Positions 1-8,066 of a stretch of DNA of 64,000 nucleotides are shown one piece after another (position 1 is the stretch's first letter; the number at the start of each line of letters is the position of its first letter). The DNA is taken from the NCBI GenBank assembly GCA_048201935.1, contig DBFBGR010000007.1:1-64000 (forward strand), written 5' to 3'. The position numbers and the translations under genes were made by a program. The stretch is from MGBC124762 sp048201935. GTDB lineage: Bacteria > Bacillota > Clostridia > Oscillospirales > Oscillospiraceae. The notes beneath the pieces were generated by a model. The model had not been told where the DNA came from. It saw nothing but the letters and a program-made list of their open reading frames with translations, and made no database searches.

Positions 1-187
1 GCATAGCTGGGTAGCTATGTACGGACGAGATAAACGCTGAAAGCATCTAAGCGTGAAACTCTCCCTAAGATGAGATCTCTCATCCATTATGGAGTAAGGG
101 CCCAGAAAGACGATCTGGTTGATAGGCCGGAGGTGGAAGCGCGGTAACGTGTGCAGCTGACCGGTACTAATAGCCCGAGGGCTTGAC
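1..187 (+). rRNA. 23S ribosomal RNA, 3' end only (5' part lies before the window)
   Basis: The sequence ends in the conserved 23S domain VI tail, with GGTACTAATAG followed by a GAGGGCTTGACC end. It is followed by tRNA genes and 5S rRNA in the usual rRNA operon order. The exact 3' end, near position 187, is an estimate. Confidence 0.93.
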
Positions 188-260
188 CTACAATTTGCAG
201 GCAATCTTAGCCTTCTCCGTTCACCTCTTCATTGTTCGGTTTTGAAGGTGCAAACGATAT

Positions 261-336
261 GCACCTTTAGCTCAGTTGGTAGAGCACCTGACTCTTAATC
301 AGGGTGTCCAGGGTTCGAGTCCCTGAAGGTGTACCA
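261..336 (+). tRNA. tRNA-Lys (CTT)
   Basis: The cloverleaf has acceptor arms GCACCTT and AAGGTGT, a TTCGAGTCC T-arm and an encoded CCA at 334-336. The anticodon loop CTCTTAA gives CTT. It lies in the spacer between 23S and 5S rRNA. Confidence 0.95.
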
Positions 337-378
337 TGGTTTCAGCGGCTTTGGCCGATGGAATAGAAGAAAAAATGC

Positions 379-453
379 GGCCCGTTGGTCAAGTGGTTAA
401 GACAGAGGCCTCTCACGCCTTTAACATCGGTTCGAATCCGGTACGGGTCACCA
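379..453 (+). tRNA. tRNA-Glu (CTC)
   Basis: Acceptor arms GGCCCGT and ACGGGTC pair, the T-arm reads GGTTCGAATCC, and CCA is encoded at 451-453. The anticodon loop CTCTCAC gives CTC. Confidence 0.93.
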
Positions 454-505
454 CTTTTTCTCCAATTTAATAGGTCGTGCTGTGAGAGCAGCTGCGATCA
501 GCGCA

Positions 506-620
<115 letters not shown>

Positions 621-622
621 AC

Positions 623-697
623 TCCTCCTTAGCTCAATGGTAGAGCATTCGGCTGTTAACCGAAGGGTTGTTGGTTCGAGCCCAACAGGGGGAGCCA
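623..697 (+). tRNA. tRNA-Asn (GTT)
   Basis: Acceptor arms TCCTCCT and AGGGGGA pair, and the anticodon loop CTGTTAA gives GTT. CCA is encoded at 695-697. Confidence 0.95.
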
Positions 698-704
698 CGA
701 AGGG

Positions 705-741
705 TGAGCCGCCATCCGAAAAGGTGGCGGCTCATTTCTTT
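705..741 (+). terminator. rho-independent terminator of the rRNA-tRNA operon
   Basis: A perfect 10-bp stem (TGAGCCGCCA at 705-714 with TGGCGGCTCA at 725-734) is followed by TTTCTTTT. Confidence 0.85.
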
Positions 742-765
742 TACTCAGAAAGCCAGCGTAGACTT

Positions 766-842
766 GGGCCTTTAGCTCAGTTGGTTAGAGCAGACGGCTC
801 ATAACCGTCCGGTCCCGGGTTCGAGTCCCCGAAGGCCCACCA
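766..842 (+). tRNA. tRNA with CAT anticodon (elongator Met most likely)
   Basis: Acceptor arms GGGCCTT and AAGGCCC pair. The anticodon loop CTCATAA gives CAT and CCA is encoded. The body looks like an elongator tRNA-Met. The alternative is a lysidine-modified tRNA-Ile2, which cannot be excluded by eye. Confidence 0.88.
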
Positions 843-845
843 CAT

Positions 846-921
846 AGGGGTATAGCTCAGTTGGTAGAGCAGCGGTCTCCAAAACCGCGTCTCGAGAGTT
901 CGAGCCTTTCTGCCCCTGCCA
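846..921 (+). tRNA. tRNA-Trp (CCA)
   Basis: Acceptor arms AGGGGTA and TGCCCCT pair, the anticodon loop CTCCAAA gives CCA, and CCA is encoded at 919-921. Confidence 0.93.
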
Positions 922-922
922 A

Positions 923-953
923 AATGACCACCCGATCGGGTGGTCATTTTTTC
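923..953 (+). terminator. terminator after tRNA-Trp
   Basis: AATGACCACCC pairs around GATC with GGGTGGTCATT, followed by a run of T residues. Confidence 0.85.
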
Positions 954-971
954 ATATAAAAATGGGTACAC

Positions 972-1050
972 CCATGTAACATACATGGTACTTCTATGTA
1001 GGGAACATGGCGTTTTACTGAAGGGTTGCGCGATAGTTGCTGGCGCAACC
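972..1050. promoter_or_regulatory. two inverted repeats and a -10 box before the XRE gene (candidate autoregulatory operators)
   Basis: CCATGTA-ACA-TACATGG (972-988) and GGTTGCGC-N11-GCGCAACC (1024-1050) are perfect inverted repeats. A TATACT -10 box lies at 1064-1069 and no good -35 is visible at normal spacing. A binding function is inferred from their position before a helix-turn-helix gene. Confidence 0.5.
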
Positions 1051-1094
1051 GTGATCGGTTTGTTATACTGGTGGCAGAAAAGGAGGGCATCACT

Positions 1095-1433
1095 ATGAAA
1101 ACGACGATCATTCTCTTTCTGCTGTCCGTTCCGGTATGGGCGGTGCTGGCATACGTGGTGTTTCTGATCATCAAGGCGCTGCGGAAATACATTCGGTCCG
1201 AGCCGCTGCGGCAGGAAAAGGCGGAACAGGCCAAAACATTGGGAGAGACATTGAAGCGTCGCCGGACGGCGTGCAAAATGACGCAGGAGTTTGTGGCGGA
1301 GGCGCTGGGTGTCAGCCGACAGGCGGTATCCAAGTGGGAATCCGGGCAGTCGGATCCCAGCACGACCAATCTGCTGGCGCTGGCGAAGCTCTTTGGCGTG
1401 AGGCCGGAGGAGCTGCTGCAAGAGGCAGAGTGA
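1095..1433 (+). CDS. membrane-anchored XRE-family (HTH_3) transcriptional regulator
   Basis: This 112-residue protein starts with one hydrophobic segment (about residues 3-28, rich in L, V, I and F). A short basic linker follows, then a classic Cro/C1-type helix-turn-helix from about residue 49 to the end, with QEFVAEALGVSRQAVSKWE as the recognition unit. The ATG at 1095 is chosen because AGGAGGG lies 7 nt upstream; an earlier in-frame codon at 1026 has no ribosome site and falls inside an operator-like palindrome. XRE domains of this kind are often attached to a DUF or membrane segment in Clostridia. Here the membrane part is N-terminal, so DNA binding would take place at the inner face of the membrane. 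It stands alone between the tRNA block and a minus-strand gene. The target is unknown; two palindromes upstream suggest autoregulation. Confidence 0.8.
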   Translation: MKTTIILFLLSVPVWAVLAYVVFLIIKALRKYIRSEPLRQEKAEQAKTLGETLKRRRTACKMTQEFVAEALGVSRQAVSKWESGQSDPSTTNLLALAKLFGVRPEELLQEAE

Positions 1434-1441
1434 CCGCGTAG

Positions 1442-1476
1442 AAAAAGAGCAGGCCATCTCGTAAGAGACGGCCTGC
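1442..1476 (-). terminator. terminator of the binding-lipoprotein gene
   Basis: GCAGGCC(A)TCTC-GTAA-GAGA(C)GGCCTGC forms a 12-pair stem. Read on the minus strand it is followed by TCTTTTTC. Confidence 0.75.
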
Positions 1477-1482
1477 GGGAAT

Positions 1483-2583
1483 CTATGCCACATTCCAGCG
1501 GGCGGTATCCTCGGTGTCGATGCCGGCGTCGGTCAATGTTTCGATAAGGTCGGAGACGAGCGTCTCCTTATCCTCGATGGTGTCGGCGTCACCGGTGGGA
1601 GAGAGCAGGGAGGGGTCCAGCGTCACGCCGGTGCGCTGGACCAGGTCGGCGCTGCCGATAGTGGGCAGGCGATAGTCGCCGTGTGCCTCTGCCAGATCGG
1701 CGCAGGCCGGGGAGAGAACGAACTCCTGCCACAGCTGAGCAGCAGCGGTATGGCTGGCGCCGGATAAAATGGCGCTGGCGGTGACCTGACCGAAGGTGCC
1801 GGAGGCGGGAATTATCAGATGCAGGTCGCCGGAGGTGTCAGCGGACAGGGCGGAGAGCCCATCGTGGAGCCAACCCACGGCGATGACGCACTCGCCGGTG
1901 GACAGGCACTTGACGAAGGTGTCATCCGCGGCGGTGTAGAACTGTACGCTGGTGTCCAGCGCTGCCAGATAGTCCAGCCCCTTGTCGCGGCCCAGCCGCA
2001 GGGCGGCGCTGTACGCGGTCAGACGGCCGATCTCCGTGCTGCGGTAGGTGGGCAGCCACACCAGCTCCTGGTATACCGGGTCGGTCAGGTCTGCCCAGTC
2101 CTTGGGGGCGGAGATGGTCATGCGCCGGAGCACGTCGCTGTTGACGGCGAAAACGACCGCGTCGACAGATACGCCGTACCAATAGCCGTCCGCATCGCCG
2201 TAGGCGGCGTTGGTCAGGTCAGCGGCGTGGACGGGCGTATAGGTCAGCAGCTTGCCGTCAGCGGCCAGGGTGCGGCAGGTATCCGCGCTGCCGCCGAACC
2301 ACACGTCGCCCCGGGCGCTGCCCGCCTGGGCAGCGGTAATGGCGCGGTAAGTGGTCTTGATGTCGAACAGCTCTTCAAACTTTTCGCACAGGGCCGTCAT
2401 ATACGCCTCGTCGCCGGTGCCGCACACGGTCAGGCGGCCCTCCTCGCGGGCGGTGTCGATCAGCGTCTCCAAGCCGGAGAAGGCGGCGGGGTAGGTGGGC
2501 GTATCGTCCGTATCCTGCGCGCCGCAGGCGCACAGGGACAGCGCCAGCAGCAGGGCCAGCGCTGCGGTGAGCATACGTTTCAT
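1483..2583 (-). CDS. extracellular solute-binding lipoprotein (iron(III)/spermidine-type ABC binding protein)
   Basis: This 366-residue protein has a lipoprotein signal peptide (KR, a hydrophobic stretch, then LSLCAC with the lipobox cysteine near residue 20). The body resembles the AfuA/FutA-type class of periplasmic binding proteins, with the segment W-A-D-L-T-D-P-V-Y near residue 160 and a long two-lobe fold of usual length. It should be anchored outside the membrane and deliver a substrate to an ABC permease, but no permease or ATPase gene is adjacent, so it is an orphan and the ligand is unknown. The start is supported by AAGGAGGT 8 nt upstream of ATG at 2583. The strand is opposite to both neighbours, so it is a single-gene unit ending in its own terminator. 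Confidence 0.75.
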   Translation of the reverse strand: MKRMLTAALALLLALSLCACGAQDTDDTPTYPAAFSGLETLIDTAREEGRLTVCGTGDEAYMTALCEKFEELFDIKTTYRAITAAQAGSARGDVWFGGSADTCRTLAADGKLLTYTPVHAADLTNAAYGDADGYWYGVSVDAVVFAVNSDVLRRMTISAPKDWADLTDPVYQELVWLPTYRSTEIGRLTAYSAALRLGRDKGLDYLAALDTSVQFYTAADDTFVKCLSTGECVIAVGWLHDGLSALSADTSGDLHLIIPASGTFGQVTASAILSGASHTAAAQLWQEFVLSPACADLAEAHGDYRLPTIGSADLVQRTGVTLDPSLLSPTGDADTIEDKETLVSDLIETLTDAGIDTEDTARWNVA

Positions 2584-2776
2584 AGGGGGACCTCCTTGCG
2601 GCCGCCGAAAAAGGGGGCGGCCAGACTCCCTAACATTATAGCGGAGACTGCCGTGGCTGTCAAATTCCGTCGAAAGGCGGGGGACAAAGTATCACATTTG
2701 ACGATGTGCCCAAAACCTGAAAGCTTATCTATGCACTATGCACAAAAAGAACAGCGCCAGGTATAAAAAAATATTG

Positions 2777-2783
2777 TGTCGAA
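2777..2783 (+). promoter_or_regulatory. Spo0A-box-like motif TGTCGAA upstream of the MATE gene
   Basis: TGTCGAA is the core of the Spo0A box known from Bacillus and Clostridium. It lies 7 nt before the -35 of the MATE promoter. The context ATTGTGTCGAAAGGG recurs upstream of dacF. Function is inferred. Confidence 0.35.
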
Positions 2784-2789
2784 AGGGGG

Positions 2790-2818
2790 TTGTTTTGTGT
2801 AATGCGCTGTGTTATACT
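2790..2818 (+). promoter_or_regulatory. sigma-A promoter of the MATE transporter gene
   Basis: TTGTTT at 2790-2795 and TATACT at 2813-2818 are separated by 17 bp. The predicted start is near 2825, giving a leader of about 50 nt. Confidence 0.65.
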
Positions 2819-2873
2819 GGCAATCACGTTCGGATGTTTCTATGTGATATGTATTGTATAGGAGGGTGCGGGC

Positions 2874-4253
2874 ATGAAGACTGCAACACGCCGGAGGGCT
2901 CTCACTGTGGAGATGACCTCCGGTTCACTTTGGAAAAATATCCTGCTGTTCAGCTTGCCGCTGATGATGACCCAGGTGCTGGAGGTGCTGTTCAACCTCA
3001 GCGATGTGGCCATCGCCGGCAAGTATGCGTACAACACCTATGTGGCCCTGGGCTCTGTGGGCTCCACCACCACGCTGGTCACGCTGTTCACGGGACTGCT
3101 GATCGGCCTGGGCGGCGGCGTCAATGTGGCCGTGGCCCGCGGGCTGGGCATGGGCAATGACGAGGACGTGGAGCACACCACCCACTCCTCCTTCCTGATC
3201 TGTCTGGCGATGGGCGTGCTGACGTGCCTGGTGTGCGTGTTTTTTGCCGAGCCTATGCTGCGGCTGCTGCACACCAAGGAGGAATTCCTCCCCGGCGCGG
3301 TGCTGTACCTGAAGCTCTATGCCCTGGGCCTGCCGGCCATGGGCATCTACAACTGCGGCAACGGTATCCTCAGCGCCACCGGCGACACCAAGCGCCCCCT
3401 GCTGTATCTGACGGTGGCGGGTGTGCTGAATGTGATACTGAACCTGGTGTTCGTTATCGGCTGCGGTATGGCGGCCGAGGGCGTGGCTATCGCCAGCGCC
3501 ATCGCACAGTGGGTGTCTGCCCTGCTCATCATCATCCATCTGCTGCACCGCAAGGACGCCTGCCGCCTGGATATCCGCAAGCTGCGGCTGCACCACCTGG
3601 CCTCCAAGCGTGTGCTGCTGATCGGCATCCCCTCCGGATTGCAGAACGCTATATTCGCCGTGGCTAACCTGTTCGTGCAGGCGGGCTTGAACTCCTTTGA
3701 CGAGATCACCGTTTCCGGCGCGGCGGCTGCCGCCAATGCCGATACGCTGGTGTTCAACATGATGGCCGCGTTCTACACCGCCTGCGCCAGCTTTGTCAGC
3801 CGCAACTGGGGCGCGGGGCGGAAGGAGCGTATCCTTAAGAGCTACTACATCAGTATGCTGTACGCCGCCGTTGTGGGCGTGCTGGTCGGCGTGCTGCTGA
3901 CTGTCTTCGGCCGGGAGTTCCTGGGCCTGTTTGCCGACAAGCCCGAGGTCATCGACGCCGGCGTGGACCGCCTGCGGATCATGGCCTTCTCCTACTGGAT
4001 CGGCCCCCTGATGGACGCCAGCATCGCCGCCTCCCGCGGCCTGGGCCGCAGCGTGGCCCCCACCATTATGGTCATTCTGGGCTCCTGCGTGTTCCGGGTC
4101 ATCTGGATCTACACCATCTTTGCCTACTTCCACACGATCACGTCCCTGTATCTGCTGTATATGTTCTCCTGGATACTCACCGGCGTGGCGGAGTATATCT
4201 ACTTCCGCATCACTTACAAGCGCAATGTGCTCACTGCCCGCGCCACATGGTAA
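2874..4253 (+). CDS. MATE family multidrug/organic cation efflux transporter
   Basis: This 459-residue, strongly hydrophobic protein has about 12 predicted membrane segments in two six-helix halves. The N-terminal stretch FSLPLMMTQVLEVLFNLSDVAIAG is the usual start of MATE half 1, and the glycine-rich VGSTTTLVTLFTGLLIGLGGGVNV and RNWGAGRKERI stretches fit the two halves. The length matches the family (440-470). MATE proteins exchange Na+ or H+ for cationic drugs or metabolites across the plasma membrane; the substrate cannot be predicted. ATG at 2874 has AGGAGG 8-9 nt upstream. It is monocistronic, with its own promoter and a bidirectional terminator downstream. Confidence 0.92.
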   Translation: MKTATRRRALTVEMTSGSLWKNILLFSLPLMMTQVLEVLFNLSDVAIAGKYAYNTYVALGSVGSTTTLVTLFTGLLIGLGGGVNVAVARGLGMGNDEDVEHTTHSSFLICLAMGVLTCLVCVFFAEPMLRLLHTKEEFLPGAVLYLKLYALGLPAMGIYNCGNGILSATGDTKRPLLYLTVAGVLNVILNLVFVIGCGMAAEGVAIASAIAQWVSALLIIIHLLHRKDACRLDIRKLRLHHLASKRVLLIGIPSGLQNAIFAVANLFVQAGLNSFDEITVSGAAAAANADTLVFNMMAAFYTACASFVSRNWGAGRKERILKSYYISMLYAAVVGVLVGVLLTVFGREFLGLFADKPEVIDAGVDRLRIMAFSYWIGPLMDASIAASRGLGRSVAPTIMVILGSCVFRVIWIYTIFAYFHTITSLYLLYMFSWILTGVAEYIYFRITYKRNVLTARATW

Positions 4254-4257
4254 CAAA

Positions 4258-4290
4258 AAAAGACCGTGCCGAGAGGCACGGTCTTTTCCT
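4258..4290. terminator. bidirectional terminator between MATE and the minus-strand lipoprotein
   Basis: An 11-bp perfect stem AAGACCGTGCC-GAGA-GGCACGGTCTT has A residues on its left and TTTTCC on its right, so it can end transcripts from both sides. Confidence 0.85.
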
Positions 4291-4299
4291 ATTGCGGCG

Positions 4300-4968
4300 T
4301 TACTGCACGGCGGTGAACAGGGCGGCCATGTCGGCGGTAACATCCTCGGTGAAGCTGCACAGCGTCACGCTGAAGGAGTAATTGCCCGCCTTCAGGCATA
4401 CCAGCAGCTCATACGTGGCGATGTCGCCGTTCATGGCGGATACGGCCACGGCGGGAACGTTCTTCTGACCGGCAAAATCCACGGTGGTCAGCTGGGCCGT
4501 CACGTCCGTGAAGCCATAGCTCTCCAGCGCAGCGGGGACCTGCTCTACGGACAGCTCGGCCACATCCTGGGGCGTCACGGTGCTGCCGCCCAACAGACCC
4601 ATGTTGGTGAATACGACGTTGATGGTCATCAGACCGTCCGTGGAGGCGGCGTACATATCCTGCACGCTGCTGCTGCTCTCCAAGCGGGCCTTCAGCTCCT
4701 CGTCGCTGGTGCTCTCGCGGACGAAGCCGTTGAGCTCGTCGATCTGCTCATCGGTGTAGAAATACCAGCTGTCATCCAGGGTGCAGCTGATGCCGGCGAA
4801 GCGGTTGGTGTAGGTGCCGCCGCTGACAGTGCCCATATCGGGAACGGCATCGCCGGTCACGCCGGGGGTCACGGCGCCGCCGGCCTGGTCATCCTTCTGG
4901 CTGCCGCAGGCGGCCATGGACAGGGTCATCAGCAGCGCCAGTGTCAGGGCTGCAAGCTTCTTTATCAT
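4300..4968 (-). CDS. predicted lipoprotein of unknown function
   Basis: This 222-residue protein has a lipoprotein signal peptide with lipobox MAAC near residue 20 (MIKKLAALTLALLMTLSMAAC pattern, cysteine followed by GSQ). A short G/T/V-rich linker follows, then one globular domain of about 160 residues beginning near Y-T-N-R-F-A-G. The alternation and the F-T-D-V-T-A...Y-E-L-L-V-C-L-K-A-G-N-Y-S-F-S-V ending resemble PsbP/DUF1795-like single-domain surface proteins, but I cannot assign a family with confidence. It would sit on the outer face of the membrane. ATG at 4968 is preceded by GGAGGTAACACC. It is monocistronic on the minus strand. Confidence 0.6.
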   Translation of the reverse strand: MIKKLAALTLALLMTLSMAACGSQKDDQAGGAVTPGVTGDAVPDMGTVSGGTYTNRFAGISCTLDDSWYFYTDEQIDELNGFVRESTSDEELKARLESSSSVQDMYAASTDGLMTINVVFTNMGLLGGSTVTPQDVAELSVEQVPAALESYGFTDVTAQLTTVDFAGQKNVPAVAVSAMNGDIATYELLVCLKAGNYSFSVTLCSFTEDVTADMAALFTAVQ

Positions 4969-5156
4969 GGTGTTACCTCCTGTGCGGGGAATAGCGATCC
5001 CCTTAAACTCACGCTATTTTACCAGATACGACGAAAAATTACAAGGGCAGACCGACGCTTTTCACCCCTGGGCCGAAAAATCAAAGTCCTTTGCCATTTC
5101 CCGACGGAAATCGCGCCTTTAGCCGTTTACAATAACGGAAAAAGGAGGGACGAGCC

Positions 5157-7145
5157 ATGAAACATCTGCTCCCGGCGGTACAGCGCACCGCCCTGCGTAT
5201 TCCCTGGGCGGCTGTGGGCGGCTGTGCCGCTGCGCTGCTGCTGACGGCCGCCGCCCCCGGCGGGCAGTACGCCCCCTGGGCACTGGCGGCGGTGGCGGCA
5301 GCCGGCGTGGGTTGGCAGGGCCTGCTGGCGGTGGTCTGTGCGGGGCTGGGCGCCCTGCTGTTCATGGACTTTCAGCCGGGGCTGCGGCATACCGCCGCGG
5401 CGCTGCTGATCTTCTGCGCCAACACGGCGCTGTGCAATACGCGGCTGTACCGGCGGCCCCGCTTCCGGCCTATGGCCGCTGTGTGCGCCGCCGGGCTGAC
5501 CCAGCTGCCGTATCTCATACAGCGGGGCGGACGACAGTGGGCGCTGTGTATGGCGTCGCTGGCGCTGCTGTATGGCGCGGCGGCGCTGCTGCCCGATCTG
5601 CTGCCGGAGTCGGCGGCGGAGCGGGCGGACAAGCGCCGGGCCTGGTTTTTGCTGCTGCTGGGGGTATGCGCCGTGCCGGCGGGCTGGACGGTGATGGGAT
5701 TTTCACCGGCGGCTGTGCTGACAGCGGTGCTGCTGCTGTATTTTGTGGGCCGCGGGCCGGTGCCCGACGCGGCTGCCGCCGGTGCGCTGGCGGGGCTGAC
5801 GCTGGACCTGTGCGGCACGGGAGAGCTGTATCTGGCGGTGGTGCTGTGCGCCGCCGCATCCGCTGCCGCAGGGCTGCGGAGAGGACAAAGACTGCCGGCG
5901 GCTGCGGCCTTCTGCACCGCGGGTGTGCTGGCGGCCCTGCTGCTGGGGGAGGTCCGCCCTCTGGCGGTGCTGTGCCAGCTGCTGACCGCTGCCGGTGTGT
6001 GGCTGCTGCTGCCGGAAAAGGAGGGGATGCTGCTGACGGCCGCCGGAGAGGTGGCTCCGGAGGCCGCGGCACCTGCGGCGGCCTTCCGGGCGGTGTATGA
6101 CAGCCTGGAGGACCACGCGCCGCTGCTGCGGCCGGAAAACCCCGCCGTGCTGTTTGACCGGGCGGCGGAGCAGGTCTGCCGGGACTGTCCCCTGCGGAGC
6201 GACTGCTGGCAGACCCATTATACCGATACGTACAATGCCTTCAACGATGCCTGCCCGGCGCTTCTGCGGCGGGGACAGGCGCTGGCGGAGGATTTCCCGC
6301 CGTACTTTGCGGCCCGCTGCGTGCGCTTTCCCAAGCTGCTGACGGCGCTGGACGGACAGCTCCATGATTTCCTCCAGCGCCGGCTGCACCACGGGCGGCT
6401 GGACGCGGCCTATCGTCTGGCCAGGGAGCAGTACCGGCAGGTGGCCGAGGTGCTGTCACGGACCGCCCCGGCGGAGCGCCTCCGCCGCGCACACCTGACC
6501 TGCCGCACCGCTGCCCTGCTGCGGCCCAAGACCGGCGAAAAGCACTGCGGCGATCAGTGCGCCGTTTTTGATGCCGGAGGGCTGACTTGTCTGGCGCTGT
6601 CCGACGGTATGGGCAGCGGCGAGAGCGCCCACTGCGAGGCCGCTATGACCATCCGCCTCCTGCGGCAGTTTTTGCAGGCGGGTATCGAGCCTCTCCCGGC
6701 GCTGAAGACCCTGAACACCGCTGCCATGCTCCGCTGTCAGGGGGGCGCCGGCTTTACGACCATCGACCTGGCCTGTCTGGACCGGGCCGAGGGCGTGCTG
6801 ACGCTGTACAAGTACGGCGCCGCGCCGTCCTATATCAAGCGGCAGGGCGCCGTGGCCCGCTATCGCGCACAGGCGCTGCCCGCGGGACTGGAGAGCGCCG
6901 ACGGCGACGTGCCGCCCCAGCGGATCGCGGTGTCGCCGGGTAGCTGGCTGGTGCAGGTGTCCGACGGTGTGGCCGGCGAGGACGACGAGTGGCTCCAGGA
7001 CCTGCTGGCCGGATGGGACGGCACCTCGCCCCGGGCGCTGGCGGAGGAGCTTCTCCGCCAGTCCGTTCAGCGGACGGGCGGCGCGGACGACTGCGCCGTG
7101 CTGGTGCTGGCCATCGACGGCAAGGCGGACCCGCACCGCGTCTGA
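5157..7145 (+). CDS. SpoIIE-type PP2C serine/threonine phosphatase with polytopic membrane domain
   Basis: This 662-residue protein has an Ala/Leu-rich N-terminal half (about residues 12-290) that forms roughly ten membrane segments. A linker follows with the cysteine cluster CRDCPLRSDCW near residue 340, which is common in clostridial SpoIIE proteins. The C-terminal PP2C/SpoIIE catalytic domain runs from about residue 455, with metal-binding motifs ALSDGMGSGESA (about 480-490), VQVSDGV (about 600) and GADDCAVL (about 645). SpoIIE dephosphorylates SpoIIAA in the forespore and so releases sigma-F. B. subtilis SpoIIE is about 830 residues, so this version is shorter, mainly in the linker. It is either spoIIE itself or a paralogue; no other sporulation stage II gene is beside it. 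RBS GGAGG lies 7-8 nt before ATG 5157. Confidence 0.85.
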   Translation: MKHLLPAVQRTALRIPWAAVGGCAAALLLTAAAPGGQYAPWALAAVAAAGVGWQGLLAVVCAGLGALLFMDFQPGLRHTAAALLIFCANTALCNTRLYRRPRFRPMAAVCAAGLTQLPYLIQRGGRQWALCMASLALLYGAAALLPDLLPESAAERADKRRAWFLLLLGVCAVPAGWTVMGFSPAAVLTAVLLLYFVGRGPVPDAAAAGALAGLTLDLCGTGELYLAVVLCAAASAAAGLRRGQRLPAAAAFCTAGVLAALLLGEVRPLAVLCQLLTAAGVWLLLPEKEGMLLTAAGEVAPEAAAPAAAFRAVYDSLEDHAPLLRPENPAVLFDRAAEQVCRDCPLRSDCWQTHYTDTYNAFNDACPALLRRGQALAEDFPPYFAARCVRFPKLLTALDGQLHDFLQRRLHHGRLDAAYRLAREQYRQVAEVLSRTAPAERLRRAHLTCRTAALLRPKTGEKHCGDQCAVFDAGGLTCLALSDGMGSGESAHCEAAMTIRLLRQFLQAGIEPLPALKTLNTAAMLRCQGGAGFTTIDLACLDRAEGVLTLYKYGAAPSYIKRQGAVARYRAQALPAGLESADGDVPPQRIAVSPGSWLVQVSDGVAGEDDEWLQDLLAGWDGTSPRALAEELLRQSVQRTGGADDCAVLVLAIDGKADPHRV

Positions 7146-7258
7146 GCGACAAAAAACGGCGGGAAATTTTGCCCGCCGCGCCGTATAACTTTCCGCCGCC
7201 GCGGCGATACTATGGCTGTAACAAACAGCGCCCGTCACGGCTGAAGGAGGCATCGGTT

Positions 7259-7519
7259 TTGGTAAAAGGCGTTTCCCGCCGCGTGATCGTCGTGGACTCT
7301 CCCGACCCGCGGATATTCGAGCAGGCTATTTTCATCCTTCCCACGGACGGCGGCGGCGTCAGCTCTCGTCAGCTGGTGGACGAGGCGGTGCGGATCGCCC
7401 GCAGCTATGCCCGGGGCCAGACCGGCGCCCGCCGCCGGTGGCGTCCGCCTGCATGGCTGTGGGCGGTATGGGGCGCGTGTGCCTGCGGCCTGGTGTGGCT
7501 GCTGGCTGCGCTGCTTTGA
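7259..7519 (+). CDS. small conserved membrane protein, function unknown
   Basis: This 86-residue protein starts at TTG 7259, 8 nt after AAGGAGG; no ATG fits. The N-terminal part (VKGVSRRVIVVDSPDPRIFEQAIFIL) is a pattern I recognise from small clostridial proteins that are often mislabelled translation initiation factor 2. A basic stretch (RARRRWR) leads into one C-terminal membrane segment (about residues 66-86). It would therefore be a tail-anchored protein with a short cytosolic domain. It lies 113 nt downstream of the SpoIIE-like gene on the same strand and may be cotranscribed with it. The role is unknown, and a link to sporulation is only suggested by its position. Confidence 0.65.
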   Translation: MVKGVSRRVIVVDSPDPRIFEQAIFILPTDGGGVSSRQLVDEAVRIARSYARGQTGARRRWRPPAWLWAVWGACACGLVWLLAALL

Positions 7520-7649
7520 TCGTCGCGGTCCCGTGGCCTGCGGATGCTGTATCAGCTTACTTCCAGCGGTTTCCGCTGTTTCTGCCCTTTTTATCGCGGC
7601 GGCTGTGAGCAGTCACCGCCGCAAGGGTCCTGTTTTTTCTCCTCACTTG

Positions 7650-7682
7650 GGGCGGACGCACGGCGTCCGCCCTCCTTTTTTA
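7650..7682 (+). terminator. terminator after the SpoIIE-like/small protein unit
   Basis: A perfect 10-bp stem GGGCGGACGC-ACG-GCGTCCGCCC is followed by TCCTTTTTT. Confidence 0.8.
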
Positions 7683-7708
7683 CCCGGCGGTATCGTATGC
7701 CCTGCTCC

Positions 7709-7746
7709 AAAAAAAGAGACGCGCTGCATGGCGTGTCTCTTTTTTT
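7709..7746. terminator. second, bidirectional terminator
   Basis: AGAGACGCGC-TGCATG-GCGTGTCTCT (10 pairs including one G-T) is flanked by A and T runs. Confidence 0.75.
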
Positions 7747-7896
7747 GTGATTACCCACAGGTTTTGTTGTCTGCACTCCCGCACATCGCAAGGAAGGGAG
7801 AGTGTGAGGGGGGAACCTTTGACGGGTTCCCCCACTCGCGTTCAATCACCCGCCCGCAGGCGACCACTTTTGCGTAGCAAAAGTGCTGCTCCAACA
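7747..7896. repeat. gene-free spacer with stacked palindromes
   Basis: I find no convincing gene between 7520 and 7929. After the two terminators, the stretch holds GGGGGAACC-N7-GGTTCCCCC (7809-7833), CGCCCGCAGGCG (around 7850) and ACTTTTGC-GTA-GCAAAAGT (7866-7884). Similar short palindromes with GTA/GCA centres occur at 25.6 kb and 30.9 kb. Confidence 0.55.
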
Positions 7897-7926
7897 AGAA
7901 ACACCATCCAGACGGATGGTGTTTCT
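7897..7926 (-). terminator. terminator of tRNA-Gly (minus strand)
   Basis: AGAAACACCATCC-AGAC-GGATGGTGTTTCT forms a 13-bp perfect stem directly downstream of the tRNA on the minus strand, followed by TGTTGG. The T-run is weak. Confidence 0.65.
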
Positions 7927-7929
7927 TTT

Positions 7930-8003
7930 TGGAGCAGGGTACGGGAGTCGAACCCGCCTTAACGGCTTGGGAAGCCGCTGTAATACCGATATACCAACCC
8001 TGC
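7930..8003 (-). tRNA. tRNA-Gly (CCC)
   Basis: Minus-strand cloverleaf with acceptor arms GCAGGGT and ACCCTGC and encoded CCA. The anticodon stem-loop is GCGGC-TTCCCAA-GCCGT, giving anticodon CCC. Confidence 0.9.
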
Positions 8004-8059
8004 GATTTACTTACCGGGTTATTGTAGCATACCGGCGGCGGTTTTGCAACCGAAAATTG

Positions 8060-8066
8060 TGTCGAA
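8060..8066 (+). promoter_or_regulatory. Spo0A-box-like motif TGTCGAA upstream of dacF
   Basis: TGTCGAA in the context ATTGTGTCGAAAGGG lies about 60 nt before the dacF start. The same 15 bases occur before the MATE gene at 2773-2787. Function is inferred. Confidence 0.35.

Noticed and set aside
777..1493. A 238-codon minus-strand frame over the tRNA region
   Set aside because: It covers tRNA genes, a terminator and the XRE gene; the peptide includes tRNA-derived sequence, so it is not coding.
5000..5156. Sporulation (Spo0A/sigma-H) promoter before the SpoIIE-like gene
   Set aside because: A TACAAT box exists at 5128-5133, but no matching -35 at normal spacing and no good Spo0A core was seen.
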